A stretch of 64,000 nucleotides of DNA from Nymphaea colorata. Its lineage: Eukaryota > Streptophyta > Magnoliopsida > Nymphaeales > Nymphaeaceae. A program made the translations under genes and the position numbers. Where the stretch lies: NCBI RefSeq assembly GCF_008831285.2, contig NC_045150.1:10120001-10184000 (forward strand), given 5' to 3'. Under the pieces are notes generated by a model that worked only from the letters and a program-made list of their open reading frames with translations, searched no databases and was not told the origin of the DNA. Shown one piece after another: positions 22,008 to 35,734 of the stretch (the first letter of the stretch is position 1; every line of letters starts with the position of its first letter).

Positions 22008-24439
22008 CAGCCTCAAATGTCTTTTTCAGTATCTTTGCATGCATTTTCGAGCATGGTTGGCAAACTCGGCGATCCACCTCGAGCATGTTAAACCACGATA
22101 AACGTTGAAAACTTCACATAGTCTCTCCTGGCTCCACCCCTAAACTATTAGTTGTTCTATGTAATTTACATTATAAATAGAACCAGTTGAAAATAGATGA
22201 TAAATGGATTCAAGGGTATCCACTTATGCCGTTTTCATTCTCTAGATATTGCATTTGATCATCCATTGTTTGGAAATAATGACTTGACAGGCCAAACTTT
22301 TCATTTCACAAGATTTTCCATATTTGATCATGAAATGGAGTTTAACCGATAAATGAAGTAAATTAAAATTGACCATGCCAAAGTCAGCACTGGCTATAAA
22401 AAGGGAAACCACCACAAGAACAAATCCTTTGGGTTGTTATTTTAATCAAAGAATAGCATCCATTTGTACAACTAGCTATGGAGCAGTATGTTAGCACTTC
22501 CCTTTAGCCAAAGTAACTATTCTTGAATCATTGAGTGTGAGAGAGCATAAGAAGTTGATGAGTGTGCGAGACTATCTAGCAACAAAGTAAAGAATGTTAA
22601 TGTGGATGAAAGAGACAAAGGACCAACTGCACTCACTAGTTTTAGGTGCATGTATGATTGATTGATAGAAGAATAGTTGCCTTGTCCTTCTTGAATTTCT
22701 CTTTTGTTTGCATTGCATTAGATGTACTCTTCTTTCAAATTTTTAAAGATGCAAATATTTTATCAAGTCTGTTGGACAATGGCCATGAGCCATATCCCTT
22801 CCTCCCATAATTGTGAGGGGGCCAACTCACAGTTAGGAGATAAACTTTGCAAAAAGGTTTTCAAACTGAGGATTTTCATTCTAAACAAATTTCGGTTTTA
22901 CAATATCCATTCATCAAATCTCTCATAACCCTAACTGCACAGTGGGCATGTATGAGAAAACCTATGAGGCTGGTTATATAAGCCCAGCAATACTCAAAAT
23001 TAGGGTTGAATCGGAAGATTACCCTGTTTTTGTGCCTCATAGAAGCAAAGTCGTATATTCTTTTTGTTTCAATCTCTCTCTCTTTGTTCTCCTGTTTCAA
23101 TTGCTGCTGCTACCTGCTGTTTTTGGTGCTTCTACCGTTCATGCGCTCATCCTGGAGACTGTTGGCAAACTTGCTCAGGAAAAATAGAAGGGATCGAAGG
23201 CACCATTCCACTACAAAAACTCCAACAAAGTCAAAGTTGCCAAACTTGGGTCAGACTTGAATCGATAGTTAACCAAGTCAGTTGGTCAGTGGGTTGACTC
23301 AGTCAGCTTGGTTACCAAAAATCAGACTCACAACAACATGCAACCAGCCGTTTAGCATCCATTGTAAAAAAGGGGAGAAGTGGGAGAGAGAGAGGGAGAT
23401 TTCTAGAGACCCCTAACCTCTTGGGGGTTGTCAGCATCATTTTAGTTGACAGTCTGTCAGCCACAGCCTAAGGGAGGCCAACTGACTATCTACGAGAGAG
23501 AGAGGGACAGCCCAGGAAAGAGAGAGACACAAGGACAAAGACACATGGCTGAGTGTGGTGCCGAGCAGTCATTGCCCATAGCCCGTCATCTATCACTTGC
23601 AAATCATGAAATCATGCCCCTACACAAGGCACTAATATAATGCAGGTGGCAAAAAACATTTTTTTGCTCACTATGCAACAATTTTCTATACTGGTTTCAG
23701 AAAAGAAAAACCAGGTGAAAATAATTTTTTATCAGTAGTTTCATTCCGTATCACAAAGACTCATATCATGTCAGACTTAGACAATTCACAACCAAGTTAA
23801 CAAACCACCCGGTCTGCCAATTCACTGCCAAGAGCAAGTCTTGGTGTGTATCACTTGGGTCCTAACCTGTGGCCCAGTAAATGAATGATCCCGACCTGAC
23901 TCGAATGATTCCCGAGTCAGATCCCTGGATTTGCCAATTATGTATCAAACATCTTAAGTTGGACCCTGAAATTCTCAAAGATTTTCAAAACGACCAGATT
24001 CTTCTATAAAAGAGTTTTTATGATTATTGCTTCATAGCCTTTTAGAAATTTTCGAAATATTGGTTATTAAAATATTTCAACTGTCGCAAATTCTTTTGCT
24101 TGTGTCGATCAAACATAAGCATTAAAGTCATCTTCCATCAAACACTACTTGAACTAGGAATAGGAAATACGGTTCCTTTTCCACTGGGTTCTAGAATTAA
24201 TATTCTGAAATTAAAATTCTAAAATATTGATAATCCCAAAGCCATCAAATGCCACCTTATGAAATTAAAAACCATCACGTAGAGGAGGGCCTAAAAACTA
24301 GGCATTAGAACGGGCTTAGACTGGAGGTATGTCTCTCTGCATTGAGGAAGTAGAGTCTTGATATGGATTAGCACTCTTGAAACCTTCCATTGATCCTCTG
24401 GAATAGACAGGTCTTTGCTAGAGTTAGCAATGACTTGAA
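22008..24439. other. No recognisable gene
   Basis: TATA-like motifs occur at about 22395 (CTATAAAAAGGG) and 22975 (TTATATAAGC), but no convincing coding exon follows. The frame at 22942-23187 contains a hydrophobic run (LFVLLFQLLLLPAVFGAS) without family signals. A GA-rich patch lies at 23375-23530. Confidence 0.45.
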
Positions 24440-27112
24440 ATGGTAACTTGGTAGAAAATGCCACCAACATGAAGTTTGTGTTTCATCTCAATTTTGCAAT
24501 ACTATGCACTCACTTGAACTTCAACTCAAAGTCAGTAATCTAGAAAACTGATGGTTAGTCAATAACCCACTCTTGCCAATTCTGAAAACCTAGCCCACTG
24601 TTTAATAGCCAGAAGCATACTTAGAAATCTGACCAAATCAAAATCAGCATGCCGAACGAGGAAATACATGACCCATATTCTTTAGTGACGAGAAGGGAAC
24701 TATTAGTGGACATGTTTTCCATGAGCAAATGTCAGTGAAACTCCATGGAGTTAGCCTTAGTTTCTCAAAGTATTACAGACACTATCAATCAAGCTTTATT
24801 GTGGGGATGTTTGATAGCCTCCGATTAAAAATCTATGAATTATCTGACGTTGACCTAATGTGGCATGCTTTTGCTGATGTGGTAAAACAATCCTTATTTT
24901 ACTTTTTTGCATTGACAAAAGATTGGATTTAAGATCAGAGTGAAGAGGGTGGGAAAGTCCTTGGATTTCTAATCTTGAAGATCTCAAATACTATTCTATG
25001 TATGAATTCTATCCTAAATGATGCTCTTTTCATCTCATTCCTTTGCAAGAGTCATTTTCATCTTCACTCATGTGTGCAAACATCACTGGCATGCCCTTCT
25101 CTGACATATAGAATGTGACTGATGTTTTTTTTTTTAAACTGATGATGTTTGGCACCAACGAAGATCGCGTTTTTCTTGCACCACTAGTCATGAATTGCGG
25201 GAACATTGAGAAGGAAATTGGAAACATGCATGCAGAAACCTTGAGAAAGGAAGTGGAAGAGAAGCCTGTGATCGACCACTCACATTGGAAAACGGCCCAT
25301 ATATCGGCATGTTTTGAGAACGATGTGACGAAAACGACCAAGTAGAATCGGCCAATTAGTTGAAACTTGATCCGAAATCTTCGGCTCAAGTTTGCCATGA
25401 GATCCAATCGGTTTGCCATTAATTCTATTTTAATCGGCCGATATAGAAGGACTCACCCTGCATCATCGCAAATCTTTTCCTTTTTCGATAAAAAATGCAA
25501 CCAAGACTTAAAAAATGACACCAACATGAAGTCTTTGTTTCATATCAATTTTGGCGTATTATGCATTCACTTTGAACTTCAACATTTTAGGTCAATTATT
25601 GAGACAAGGGATGGTTAGTCAATCACCCACTCATGCTAACTCTAAAAACCTAGCCCACAGCTTAATAGCCTTGAGCATACCTAGAAATCTGGCAAAATAA
25701 AAAATCAGCATGCTGAAAGAGGAGATACATGACCCATATTCTTTAGCGACATGAAGGGGTCATTTGGCATCAGTAATATATTGTTATTATCTCATGAATG
25801 TGACTCAAAAAAATGAGGATGGTTTATAGAACAGTAGTTATAAAGTTTCATGAATTTGACCAAATTTTTTGGGACAAATTCATGAAGCAATAGCAATGTG
25901 CTACTATTTCCAAACACATGAAAGGAAACTGTTGCTGACATGTTTTGCACAAGCAAATGCCAGTGAAAGTCTGGGGAGGTAGACTTAGTTTCTCAAAGTA
26001 TTACACACCATCTTAATTACTTACCATATTTACAATCTATGAATTATTTGATATAGATCTTATGAAGCATGCTTTTGTTTTAGTACTTTGCATTGAGAAA
26101 AAATAGGATTTAAGATCAGAGGGGAAAGAGTCTAGTCATAAATCTATAGTTTTCAAGTCTTGAAGATCTCGAATACTATTAAACCACGGGTATCCAAAAT
26201 GATGCCATTTTTTTTTCTCATTCTTTCTCGAGAATCATTATCCTCTTCACTGACGTGTGCAAATTACTTCAGCAAAAAATATCATTGGCGTGCTTCTTCG
26301 ACATCATCAATCAGATCAGTAAACTTGTGACTGATGGTTCTCATTTTTTACACCAATAAAGATCATTGACAAGGAAAAAAACATGCAAGCAGAAACCTTG
26401 AAAAAGAAAGTGGTGGAAGAAAAAGCCTGTGTCCATTGGTTGGTAGGCCATGAGTAGCGTAATCGACATTGAACCATGTGATTTGACTCGACTCATGTCC
26501 CACAAAGATGGTGCTACTTGAAGCCATCATTGGCATGACGTTACTATTTCCCTTTGTTTAATTAATGTATTTCTTTGACTTTGTCAATATTATTCATTTA
26601 TTTTATAAATGTAATACCATAATTGGCAAATTCCTAACTCTAACTCTAACTCGGATCGGTAGAAGACCAAGTCGGAGTCACTGGGTCAACAAGTTGACTT
26701 ATAAACTGAGTCGAGTCGGGTCGAGTTTGGGGTGAATCAAGTTCTAACTCGCTCATACCTTAACTCGTGGCCAGATTTGTAGGCGATACGAGCTGACTCA
26801 AGCAATTCCTGAGTCAGCCCAGCAAGTTTGCCAACTATGTGCAATACAACCCAACAGGTTTTCAAAAGCTTGTAGTTTTGCAGGAATATGCTGATTCTGA
26901 TTACCGCTTCAAAATATTACTTAGCTTCATATATATTGATATTCCCAGTCAAAGGATTAACTCTGATTAATTTCATAGTCCCTAGCTTGGAAGCGACAGG
27001 AACAGAATATGTCTCCCGGTGCTTAATTAGTTTTCCAACACAAAACACTGCCAATGCAGAGATTAATCTAGTTGGCATACCATCATCAGCATATTGACAA
27101 GTTTATTGCGAA

Positions 27113-27150
<38 letters not shown>

Positions 27151-27355
27151 CCTAAACATATTACAATCATAAAACGTTAGCTCACCTGAATTCGACTCGT
27201 GGGTAAAATAAAAAGCTAGTGCTTGTAACTAGAAAGATTTTGACATGATGGACCGGTTGACATGTGATAAAAAAAAACTAAATTGAAAATAAATGGCAAA
27301 ATAACCATGCAATGGAATGAAAATGCCTACACGAAACCATGTACTATTTATATCA

Positions 27356-27451
<96 letters not shown>

Positions 27452-28450
27452 CAGATTAACAAGTCTATTGGGAATCACAAAAGATGTGTATTTCCAAAGG
27501 GGTCTTTTCCTGTGGGGTAAAGCCCCAGATATCGCCATGTTTTATGTGAACCATATGATAAAAAGGACGAAGTAAAATCAGTCAAGTTGGAACTTGATCC
27601 GAAATCTTCTGCTCAGTTTGCTATCTGATCCAATCGGTTGGCCATTGATTAAATTTTAATCGGCCAAAATTCTGCTGGTTGTTGCAAAATTGATTTCTAT
27701 GGGCAATATATATACTTGGGTGCATGTGATCAAACAACTAAGTTAATATTAGCAGATTGAATCCAATCTTTTATTTTATAATAGCCACTATGGACATGAG
27801 TTCTTTTTCATTTTCAAATCAAAATGAAGTTCTCTAATTTTAAATATCTAAACATTTTCGTGATATTCTTGTTCCCAAGCAACTGTTCGTGCAATTATTT
27901 AGGAATTGTGCTACCAAAGTTAAGTGGCACGTCCCTGTGACAATCTTTACTTTGCCAGCACTAGAATTGGAATATCAAAGTACCAGCTACTGTTGAGTCA
28001 GAGGTTGTTTTCTCTTCGTGCATGTACAAGTGAAAAATTTCTTCTTCCTTAACTAGAACTAGGCTTCTTTATATTCTTTGGAAACTGTGGGGATTAATTT
28101 TCCAGCTAGCGTTAGAGCTTCATTTTCTAATGATACTGCCACGTAGCCAGAGGCTCTGCAATGTGGCTACATAATGAGTTAGTTTGACGTTGGAACATTT
28201 AATTCGCCATGCAATGAACTTACCAATTAAGTGCTCAGAATTCGTACTGGAAAAAGAAAAGATAACCCATCGAATCGGTCAAGGTGCTGAATCGGACAGC
28301 TGAAACATGTGAATTTTATTTTTTGGATAAATAAATAAGCATATGAAATAAAAGCTCAAAATCTGTAAAATAATATTAATACAAAAATGAGCATTAAGTT
28401 ACACACAGCAATTGCCCACCCAAATTGGTTTGGCATATTTGAATCGCGAT
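24440..28450 (+). repeat. Duplicated block C, copy C2, with internal tandem duplication
   Basis: 24456-25330 and 25515-26480 are direct copies of each other (anchors CCAACATGAAGT, GATGGTTAGTCAAT, ACATGACCCATATTCTTTAG, CAGAAACCTTGA). The remainder, 26390-28450, matches C1. A further copy of the AACTTGATCCGAAATCTTC segment is at 27590. An open frame at 25115-25345 is not kept in the sister copies, so I do not call it a gene. Confidence 0.75.
27357..27450. repeat. (TA)n microsatellite, about 94 bp
   Basis: Pure TA dinucleotides. Three overlapping poly-IYIY frames across it are artefacts. C1 has no such tract at the matching place. Confidence 0.95.
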
Positions 28451-28812
28451 TCAAACAACATAGGTATATGTCAATCATGGTGAGTCAATTGTGACTTTGG
28501 TTATAAAAAAAATGTTCATTAATATTGTATAGCGAATATGGCAATCAAAATTTTCTCCTTGTTTTCTCTCTATTGTGCAAGTGAACAAGATGGTTCTTGA
28601 TAGCTAAAATCACTATTCAATTTTTCTATAGATATAGCTACCAAACACTTATATACTTGATTAGATGCATAGCGTGTGAGCCATGGATTTTAAGAAGGCG
28701 AGATGTTTGAGATGAAGTTGAAAAAATAAAACCAAGTTTTATTTTCAAGAGACAAAAATACCACTCATAGGAGGGAATAAATCAATTTCCTTAATCGACA
28801 TCCTTTTTTTTA

Positions 28813-28901
28813 AAGGGTATTTCCCTTTCGTGAAAATACAGCTTAGTTTCCTTTTTTTCTACTTAGACATTACCATCCTTTAAAATCAAAGGCTTGTATA
28901 C

Positions 28902-28978
<77 letters not shown>

Positions 28979-29354
28979 GAAGGAAATTGGTTGACCCCAA
29001 ACCGTTACGTCATGGACAAAAATAAAACCGTTCAATTTGTTGCTAAAAATATTTTAAACAAAATAAAAACATCCTAACATGTTAATAAAAACTAATTTGA
29101 TAAGAAACATGGTTTGGTTTAAGTTGTTTTTAAGGAAGATAGAGATTTCTCCATCATCAGATTTTTGATGTAAAATAAACCGTTCAATATATGAGCAGTT
29201 CCACTAAATTTTAGAAAATGATTCACTCAATATATGTTTGATATCAGCTTATTCTTAAGATCATATATGTAAGTTAGATAGCAAAAAATACACTATAATA
29301 ATTGAACTCAATGGCCGTCTGATTTTGCCCCTGACCTAATGGCTTGAGACCTAC

Positions 29355-29428
<74 letters not shown>

Positions 29429-29493
29429 ATATATGTATATATAGATATATATATTTGTATATATATATGTATATGTAATATACATATACATAC

Positions 29494-29569
<76 letters not shown>

Positions 29570-30350
29570 GAGTAACTGGCAGATCCCAGACCATTAGGTC
29601 AGGGGTTAAAACCAGACTCCTTATGTTCTTAAAAAAAAATATTTTAAATAAAAATAAAAATATACAAATATTTTTAGAAAAAATATTAATGCTAATAAAA
29701 TGTTAATGCGATAAGTGCCATTCATTTTTTCATATTATAAAAACGCTATTAAACTCCAACATATGATCAACTTAATGTAGGTTTTTCATCAACCCATTCG
29801 GATTATGGAATGTTCATATACGGAATCCATCAAGCTGTGGGGAAACCAAGCAATTTGTAAAATGTAATTGTCTGCGTGAGATTGCTAGCTTAGGTCGAGA
29901 AAATAGAAACTAGTGTCAAACTCATAACCTAAAAGAAGCAAATGTTAATGGGAAAAAATGCCATATAGGTTATTCGGATCCACCCTCATGGGATATCCTA
30001 AAAAATAATCACCCAAATCTGGCCTGCTTGTTGATGTAGTTTGATCGAATGAAGTACTCTGGTTCTTTAGATAGATCCAATGAATATGAAATTAATTCAT
30101 AATCGATGCCCCCGCATTTTGCAGGATTATGTTCAGGTAATGCGATTTTGATCCACTGTCAGAAATACTTTAACTCTGTCGCTAGAAAAACCAAATTTAA
30201 AGATCATATGCTTCTAACTATTGATTGGCTTCATAGCTTCTACGTAAAAGGCATTCATTATAGCCAATTCTTAATTAATTGAAGTAACATTTCTGAATGT
30301 TCCTCGCATTTTATTTCTCAATTCCTTAAGTGGCAGAGAAAGATTCATGC
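28813..30350 (+). repeat. Upstream region of block B3, copy of 4890-6380
   Basis: Same order of motifs and microsatellites as before B1, at high identity. The second TA/GA tract (29356-29567) is greatly expanded and interrupted by TACATA and TATGTA variants. Confidence 0.85.
29328..29605. mobile_element. Inverted-repeat element carrying a hypervariable TA/GA tract
   Basis: CCCCTGACCTAATGG (29328-29342) and its perfect complement CCATTAGGTCAGGGG (29591-29605) enclose a TA-rich core that ends in GA repeats. The B1 copy (about 5462-5583) has the same ends with one mismatch and a much shorter core. Whether it is a MITE or a microsatellite between chance repeats is open. Confidence 0.4.
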
Positions 30351-30533
30351 ATGACCTCAAGGAGTGAGGCTAGGCCATGCTTACTTGTTCTGCTGTGGAT
30401 AGCTCGCCTCCTAGAAAATGTCAAACTTCCAGGCAAGGGCCCCTCGACACGCAAGTGCCCGCAGTTTTTGTGGTACACTTGACTTCATTCACCAAGCTAG
30501 TGTGCAAAGCAGTTTGTGGTTTAACTCTATGTC

Positions 30534-30541
30534 TATATAAG
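30534..30541 (+). promoter_or_regulatory. TATA box of block B3 gene
   Basis: TATATAAG lies 98 nt before the ATG at 30639, matching box and spacing in B1. Confidence 0.6.
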
Positions 30542-30638
30542 TGTGCACATACAACCGCTGTGGTTGCACAGGCAGCAGCTAGCAAGAAGGATTTTAACTA
30601 AACCTTCGAACAAGGGTCCTAAATTCTTCACCGCAACC

Positions 30639-33600
30639 ATGCATAACGGGATCGATAGGCAGAAGGTGAAGTCGACAGGTACCATAATATGTCCGCTCGC
30701 TCTGTTTCAAATCTGTATCTCCAATTGCTATTATCACAGGTCGTTATCTTCATCAACTTTGCCATCATGATTTCTTTCTTGTTCTCATCCTCCTTCTTCT
30801 TGCTCTTCAAGGTTTTCGACCAGTGATACGTTCAACTACTTCTTTGGTTGGACTTGTTTTTCAGTTGATGCTCGCTTTAATAAAGACCACGATATCTGCG
30901 GGAAAGATCCTTGTGTATGCATTGAGTATGCTAATGATGCCCTTTGCTGCACCAAGAAACATGTAGATAAGAGACCCGAACTTTTATTTGGATCTCAAGA
31001 ACAAATATGCATTGTGTTGCTTCCTTCAAAATGCCAATTTTCTTCAACGAAAATCATAAGAGTGTATGGGTATTTCGATTCAGAGAGAGAGAGAGAGTTG
31101 TTTCCATGAAAATGTCAAATTTCTTAAATGAAAATCATAAGAGGAAGAGGGGAAGACAAGAACAGGGGAAGACAAGAACAGGTCAAATTAGCCTCTACAA
31201 TGGCACTATTAATTCCAGATCACCACTCTTCAATACCATCGGGACAATATTCTTCAAGATGACGTGGTCAATATATGGAACCCAGCCTGACCTGTTGTGC
31301 TTCCCATCATTTAGGGAGAGAGATCTTTTTACTTATATTTAGTAATATTTCTGCGTCCTACAATCAGCTTTTGTTACCAATTTCCCAAACGCACCCAATC
31401 TGAGCAAGAACTGCTATAGTACTTGTAGGTAAATCTTCAATAGCACACAAGCCAGGAAAGTGGAAAGGCCCTAGAGAAATGCACCTAAGTCTGGATGAAA
31501 GAGTTAAATCATGAGATATTCACACCATTTTAGGAGGTGCGGGATTGACCCCCCATCTTGCTCGAGTGCAAAATCCAACCAGTTCCGGCCCAGTTAGGTT
31601 TGACTCGGACAGCTCGACAGAGCCCCTCTCTATCTTCGTCTGTTTCATCCTTTTCTGCTATGGTTATTCCACATATATTCCAACAAGTATGATGATGATC
31701 TTGGAAGGATTCAATTTATAGATATTTTCCTTTCTCATCCATCAAATTAACTATAAATAAGGCATAGTTAATAGAAGGTAGAATGTTTTGGATTCAATTG
31801 TGAAACTTATTGTTTAGGTTGTGAACCACTATACTGTTGGTCTGAACAGCTCATGCTAGCACTCGTTTTATGGCATAGTTAATAGGTTGATCTGGCATCC
31901 AAAAGAACAAGTTTATTGCTATTCAGTTATCGCGTGTATGTGGAGTTTGATAACTGTTGGATATGCGTAAGCAGAATGGTCCTAACTGTTTTGAGCTTGT
32001 GGATTCAGACACTAACAATCCAACCATTATAGAGCCATTGGACGACGTTATGCTTGTCACAGGGGTTCGAGAAATCAAGGTTTCAGTCCGCAATAGGAGG
32101 CAAATGAAGCAGCTATTCACTGAATTTCCTCCTGTAACGTAAGCATCATTGATCTGAATTCTTCCACTGCTCCCTTCCCTCTTCAGAACTTCATCTTGCA
32201 AATTGTAATTTTTGCTTTTCCTGCATCATGCAGGTGCTCGCTCGACAAAGATGAACGAGAACTTCCACTGGTTCACATAGACGAGAGGTTTCAATTAATA
32301 AAGCATATATGAACATATTTCATCCATTATAAATCTACTGTGAATATAAATAGCCAAAATATCGATATATATTGATTTCTGAACATATCTTGACAGGGTC
32401 TTGGTGTGAAGAACGAAATCAATGAGATAATTGCTAGTGAAGGTGGTTATATGCACAGGTCTTTACACATTTGCATCGTATATAAGTTCATGTGCATGAC
32501 ACGCACTCACAAAACTAGGCCAGGGGTACAATTGTCGTGCCCTAAAAGCTGTACACCATGCACAGCCATGCATGTAACTCCCTCTCATCTATTGTGGTCA
32601 TGTACCAATAAATACTAAATATTTCTGCATCCAATTAGAGGTCAGGAGTTGGGCTAGCCGAGTATGTTGGGATTATCACCTAATTGCATCATGCATTGCT
32701 AAATACTAAATGTTATTTCTTAAGTTACTAAGTATGTACAAATACTCATATTGTATGTCATTCAATTTTAGTTGGAAGAAATCAAACATGGAGTCCAGAG
32801 AGACTTACTTTCTTCATGTACTTATAGAAAAAATGTAGTATAAAAATTTATAATCTAACCCATCCGAATTACCAAGTCAACACTTTGACCTGAAAATCAA
32901 TCTTCAAGTTATTTGAATCTGATTCAAAAGTTTACCAACTATACTTAAAGGCTTATCCCTAACCATTTACATCCCACTTTCTGAAGTCCATAAATCGTGT
33001 TGGTCCTTCCCATGTCTCCTGGATGGGCAGGGATTTGGAACCTTTATCCATCTGCCTAGCTCTTATTGCTCGTCTCCCTATGCCACATCGACTAAAGTGT
33101 GACTTAATATTCGCTCATTTCAGACACCATATAATTGAGGGTAAGCATCAGAATTTCACAATAGGCTTGGAGTACAATTTGGTGCTGAAAAAATGAACCA
33201 AAACCAATATCTGATATCTCAATCGCGTATTATGCAATTGAAAGAAATATGCATCAAAAAATGATTTGGAAAACTGACAAGTGTCCAGGATTTCCCAAAT
33301 ATTCATATCCTTTGTTGGTCATGTGCAGGAAAAAATTTTAAATTATTTGAAAAAGATAATGATTTGGGGTCTGGTACTTGTGAAACTCCTATTCTCAAAC
33401 TTCTGCAGACAAGAGAAAAATACTCCTTTTGATTCATAGTCTTGTTCACTGGATGATCTTATAGCCTGTGAAAGCAATTGGAAGCCAAATATGATCTCAC
33501 TTTCTAGCCAGGAGGTTACAGATTCTCCAATTGCTATTTTCCACTGGAAACCCATTTTTTAAACATGCAAAATTTGAAAATTAGAATGCTGACATGTGAT

Positions 33601-34088
33601 CCACATTATAGGGTGCTCAAGAACACTTTCTAAAGCAAAAGCAATTAATAGAACACATGCACTCCTATGCACAATGCGGAATATGTGATGAAAGTTAATG
33701 AAAAAATTAAAAACGTGTGCAGCTGTTTTCATGAAGAAGGTCAAGGGTTCAACTTTAGGGTTCCCCAATAATTCCATCGTATGACAAGTGCCCCTTCACC
33801 TTGCCTATTTTAATTTTCTGTTTTTTATTTTTAATGCATATGTCAATTACAACCATAGTGGATCACCAAGAGTCATGTCAATTATGGCTATTGTGGAATC
33901 ACCAAGAGTCATGTCATTTATTTTCCAGTGTTTTTTGTCATGTATATATATATGGCCCTTTGGCTCAGCCAAAAGTGATGTGAGAAAGGCTTTCAAGTGT
34001 GCTTAAAGATTTTTTGTCGTGTGTCTTTGCTGCCTTGTGTCATGCCCTGTGACCACCTGTAGAAACAAGTGCTGGATTAGTGTATGTG
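30639..34088 (+). pseudogene. B-family gene copy B3, broken
   Basis: Best copy for the 5' half. Exons: 30639-30678 (40 nt, MHNGIDRQKVKST, ends ACAG|GTACCA), 30865-30966 (Cys-rich, DICGKDPCVC and ALCCTKK), about 31975-32138 (NGPNCFELVDSD, VTGVREIKVSV, LFTEFPPV), 32234-32302 (69 nt, ERELPLVHIDERFQLIK) and about 32393-32458 (66 nt, GLGVKNEINEIIASEGGYMH). A frameshifted copy of the large exon begins at about 33124. Defects: the exon 2 donor is AT (30967-30968), the 69-nt exon has a GC donor, the fifth exon has lost the acceptor AG used in B1/B4, and the two last exons are missing through a deletion at about 34088. Function unknown. Confidence 0.6.
31500..31830. other. Segment present in B3 but not in B1
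   Basis: Between the AAATGCACCTAAGTCTGGA motif and the GGTTGTGAACCACTATACTG motif, B3 has about 330 bp that B1 lacks. B1 has only the short duplicated segment at 7500-7560 there. No element ends were recognised. Confidence 0.5.
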
Positions 34089-34178
34089 TGTGTGTTGCAA
34101 GGGTGTGTTCCTATAATATTATGTGTGTGTGTGTGTGTGTGCGGGTAGGAGGGGTGTCCAGTGTGTGTGCCTACATAA

Positions 34179-34181
<3 letters not shown>

Positions 34182-34225
<44 letters not shown>
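34182..34225. repeat. (TG)n and (TA)n microsatellite near the 3' end of B3
   Basis: TG repeats at about 34121-34142, then TA repeats to 34225. The B4 equivalent (38765-38862) has AAAT repeats plus TA instead. Confidence 0.9.
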
Positions 34226-34226
<1 letters not shown>

Positions 34227-34811
34227 AGTAATGTCTAACCGTTTGAGACTGGTGTATAAATAAAACGTGTGAAATTGTTTGCAATTTGGGAGCACGTTCT
34301 AATAAAATTTTCATTTCATTATATGCTTCACTAATGCAAAATCAATAACTTAAAATGAAACAGATGAATGAGGCTGATAGGCAACCAATGTCTATTACAA
34401 GTATTTGGGGCATCAAATTCTTGTGCTGTAAAAAAATCATCAATGAAGAAGTTGAAAATGGATAATGAAGGTGACCTGATGGAGCACTTGATCTATTCCT
34501 AATTACATTGAGCTGTACATGCCTGTATAGTATATAATGGATCAGATTTAGTACGTAATTTCAAAAGTGAATTTGAATCGAAAACTGATAGTTGATTGAA
34601 GTTTGATAAAAAGGTCTAAATCAATCACATAGAAATATTCTCTTGCTACTTAAGCTAAATTCAGATGAAAAAAGAAAACCAAAATTGGGTTCCATGGCAA
34701 ATTCCGTTAGTTCAAACTCAACCAGACGGACTTGGGAACATGGTAGATCAGAATATAATGTAAACCTCCCAAAATATACCGGGTAGCCCACAAAATACAC
34801 TGAAGGGAAAA

Positions 34812-34904
34812 ATGCAAGGATTATTAGGTATAGGGGCACAGAGACCGGTTGTCTTCTTGCTTGTTTTGACGCTTCTTTTTGCATGTTGTGGCTTTCATCT
34901 CTAG
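34812..34904 (+). CDS. 30-codon hydrophobic leader-like frame in A4
   Basis: Paralogue of the frame at 9258, with start MQGLLGIGAQRP and core VVFLLVLTLLFACCGFHL. Same length, and the stop TAG directly precedes GTTATA. Two substitutions alter the core compared with A3. Confidence 0.25.
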   Translation: MQGLLGIGAQRPVVFLLVLTLLFACCGFHL

Positions 34905-35138
34905 GTTATACAGCTTTGGCTGTTGGGTAGCCACGTGAATGCTCTCCTCTAACACAAGACTTCAATGACTCCTGACTGAACTCTTTGAGCTTTTCATTTC
35001 TATATGTTCCTAGGATCAGCTGCAACTAAAAAGAAGACGAACTTGGTTTATTTTTTATAGCAATTTGTCACAGCAACCTCAAAATGTTTGGGCCTTCTAC
35101 TTTCTTTCTCTCACTGTGAGTCTGTTTGATTTGATAAT

Positions 35139-35312
35139 ATGAATGTCACCTCCATACGTGGATGGCAGATGGTGTGTGACAGGCCAGTTAAGATAAGGTG
35201 TACTGCACCAAAGACGGGAGCAGAGTTTAAGAAGGTCTCCGGTTCAAAGGCGAACATTGTGCGGCGTTCCTGGTCATCTCTCATCTTCCTGCTCATAGAA
35301 GCAGCAGTCTAA
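35139..35312 (+). CDS. 57-codon conserved frame in A4, unknown
   Basis: Paralogue of 9543-9716 with identical length and no indels. It starts MNVTSIRGWQMVCDRPVK and ends IFLLIEAAV. About 14 of 57 residues differ from A3. Confidence 0.25.
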   Translation: MNVTSIRGWQMVCDRPVKIRCTAPKTGAEFKKVSGSKANIVRRSWSSLIFLLIEAAV

Positions 35313-35734
35313 TTAGAAGCCAAGTTCTGATGGTGGAAAATAAAGAAAAATACCTTTTCATTGTTTAGACATGCATTGTCTTGAGAGTTTTGATGTTATC
35401 TGTCTGAACAAGCTATGTTCTGCTGCTTGTATATTAAAATTTTGTAGTTTTGTAGGGCAATTTTTTTCCACGGAAAAGTGTAACCTTTGTATTCTATCAT
35501 CAAATTCACATAATATTGAAGATTAATATTCAAGTTTCATATAACTATCACAGAAGTTTTTGTGATTTGAGATTTTTTTTACTGGAATGTATGCATTCAG
35601 TTGCATTGTAACCCCAGAAATCTCACAATGATAGTGTTATATGATAAATATGATGTACAAATAATGATGGGTCTTGTGATGATAGTGTTCTTGTTATCAA
35701 AGAACAGACATAACAGACTATATATGATGCAAAC

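Noticed and set aside
22390-22520. TATA-like CTATAAAAAGG with a downstream ATG
   Set aside because: The frame from the ATG closes after ten codons (TAG) and no splice-supported continuation was found.
25030-25419. 130-codon minus-strand frame in C2
   Set aside because: Not maintained in the sister C copies and without motifs.
27229-27575. [10 protein letters not shown] open frames over TA tracts (also near 4941, 29274, 34019, 38617 and 59359)
   Set aside because: Dinucleotide repeats are open in several frames by chance. There are no coding features outside the repeat.
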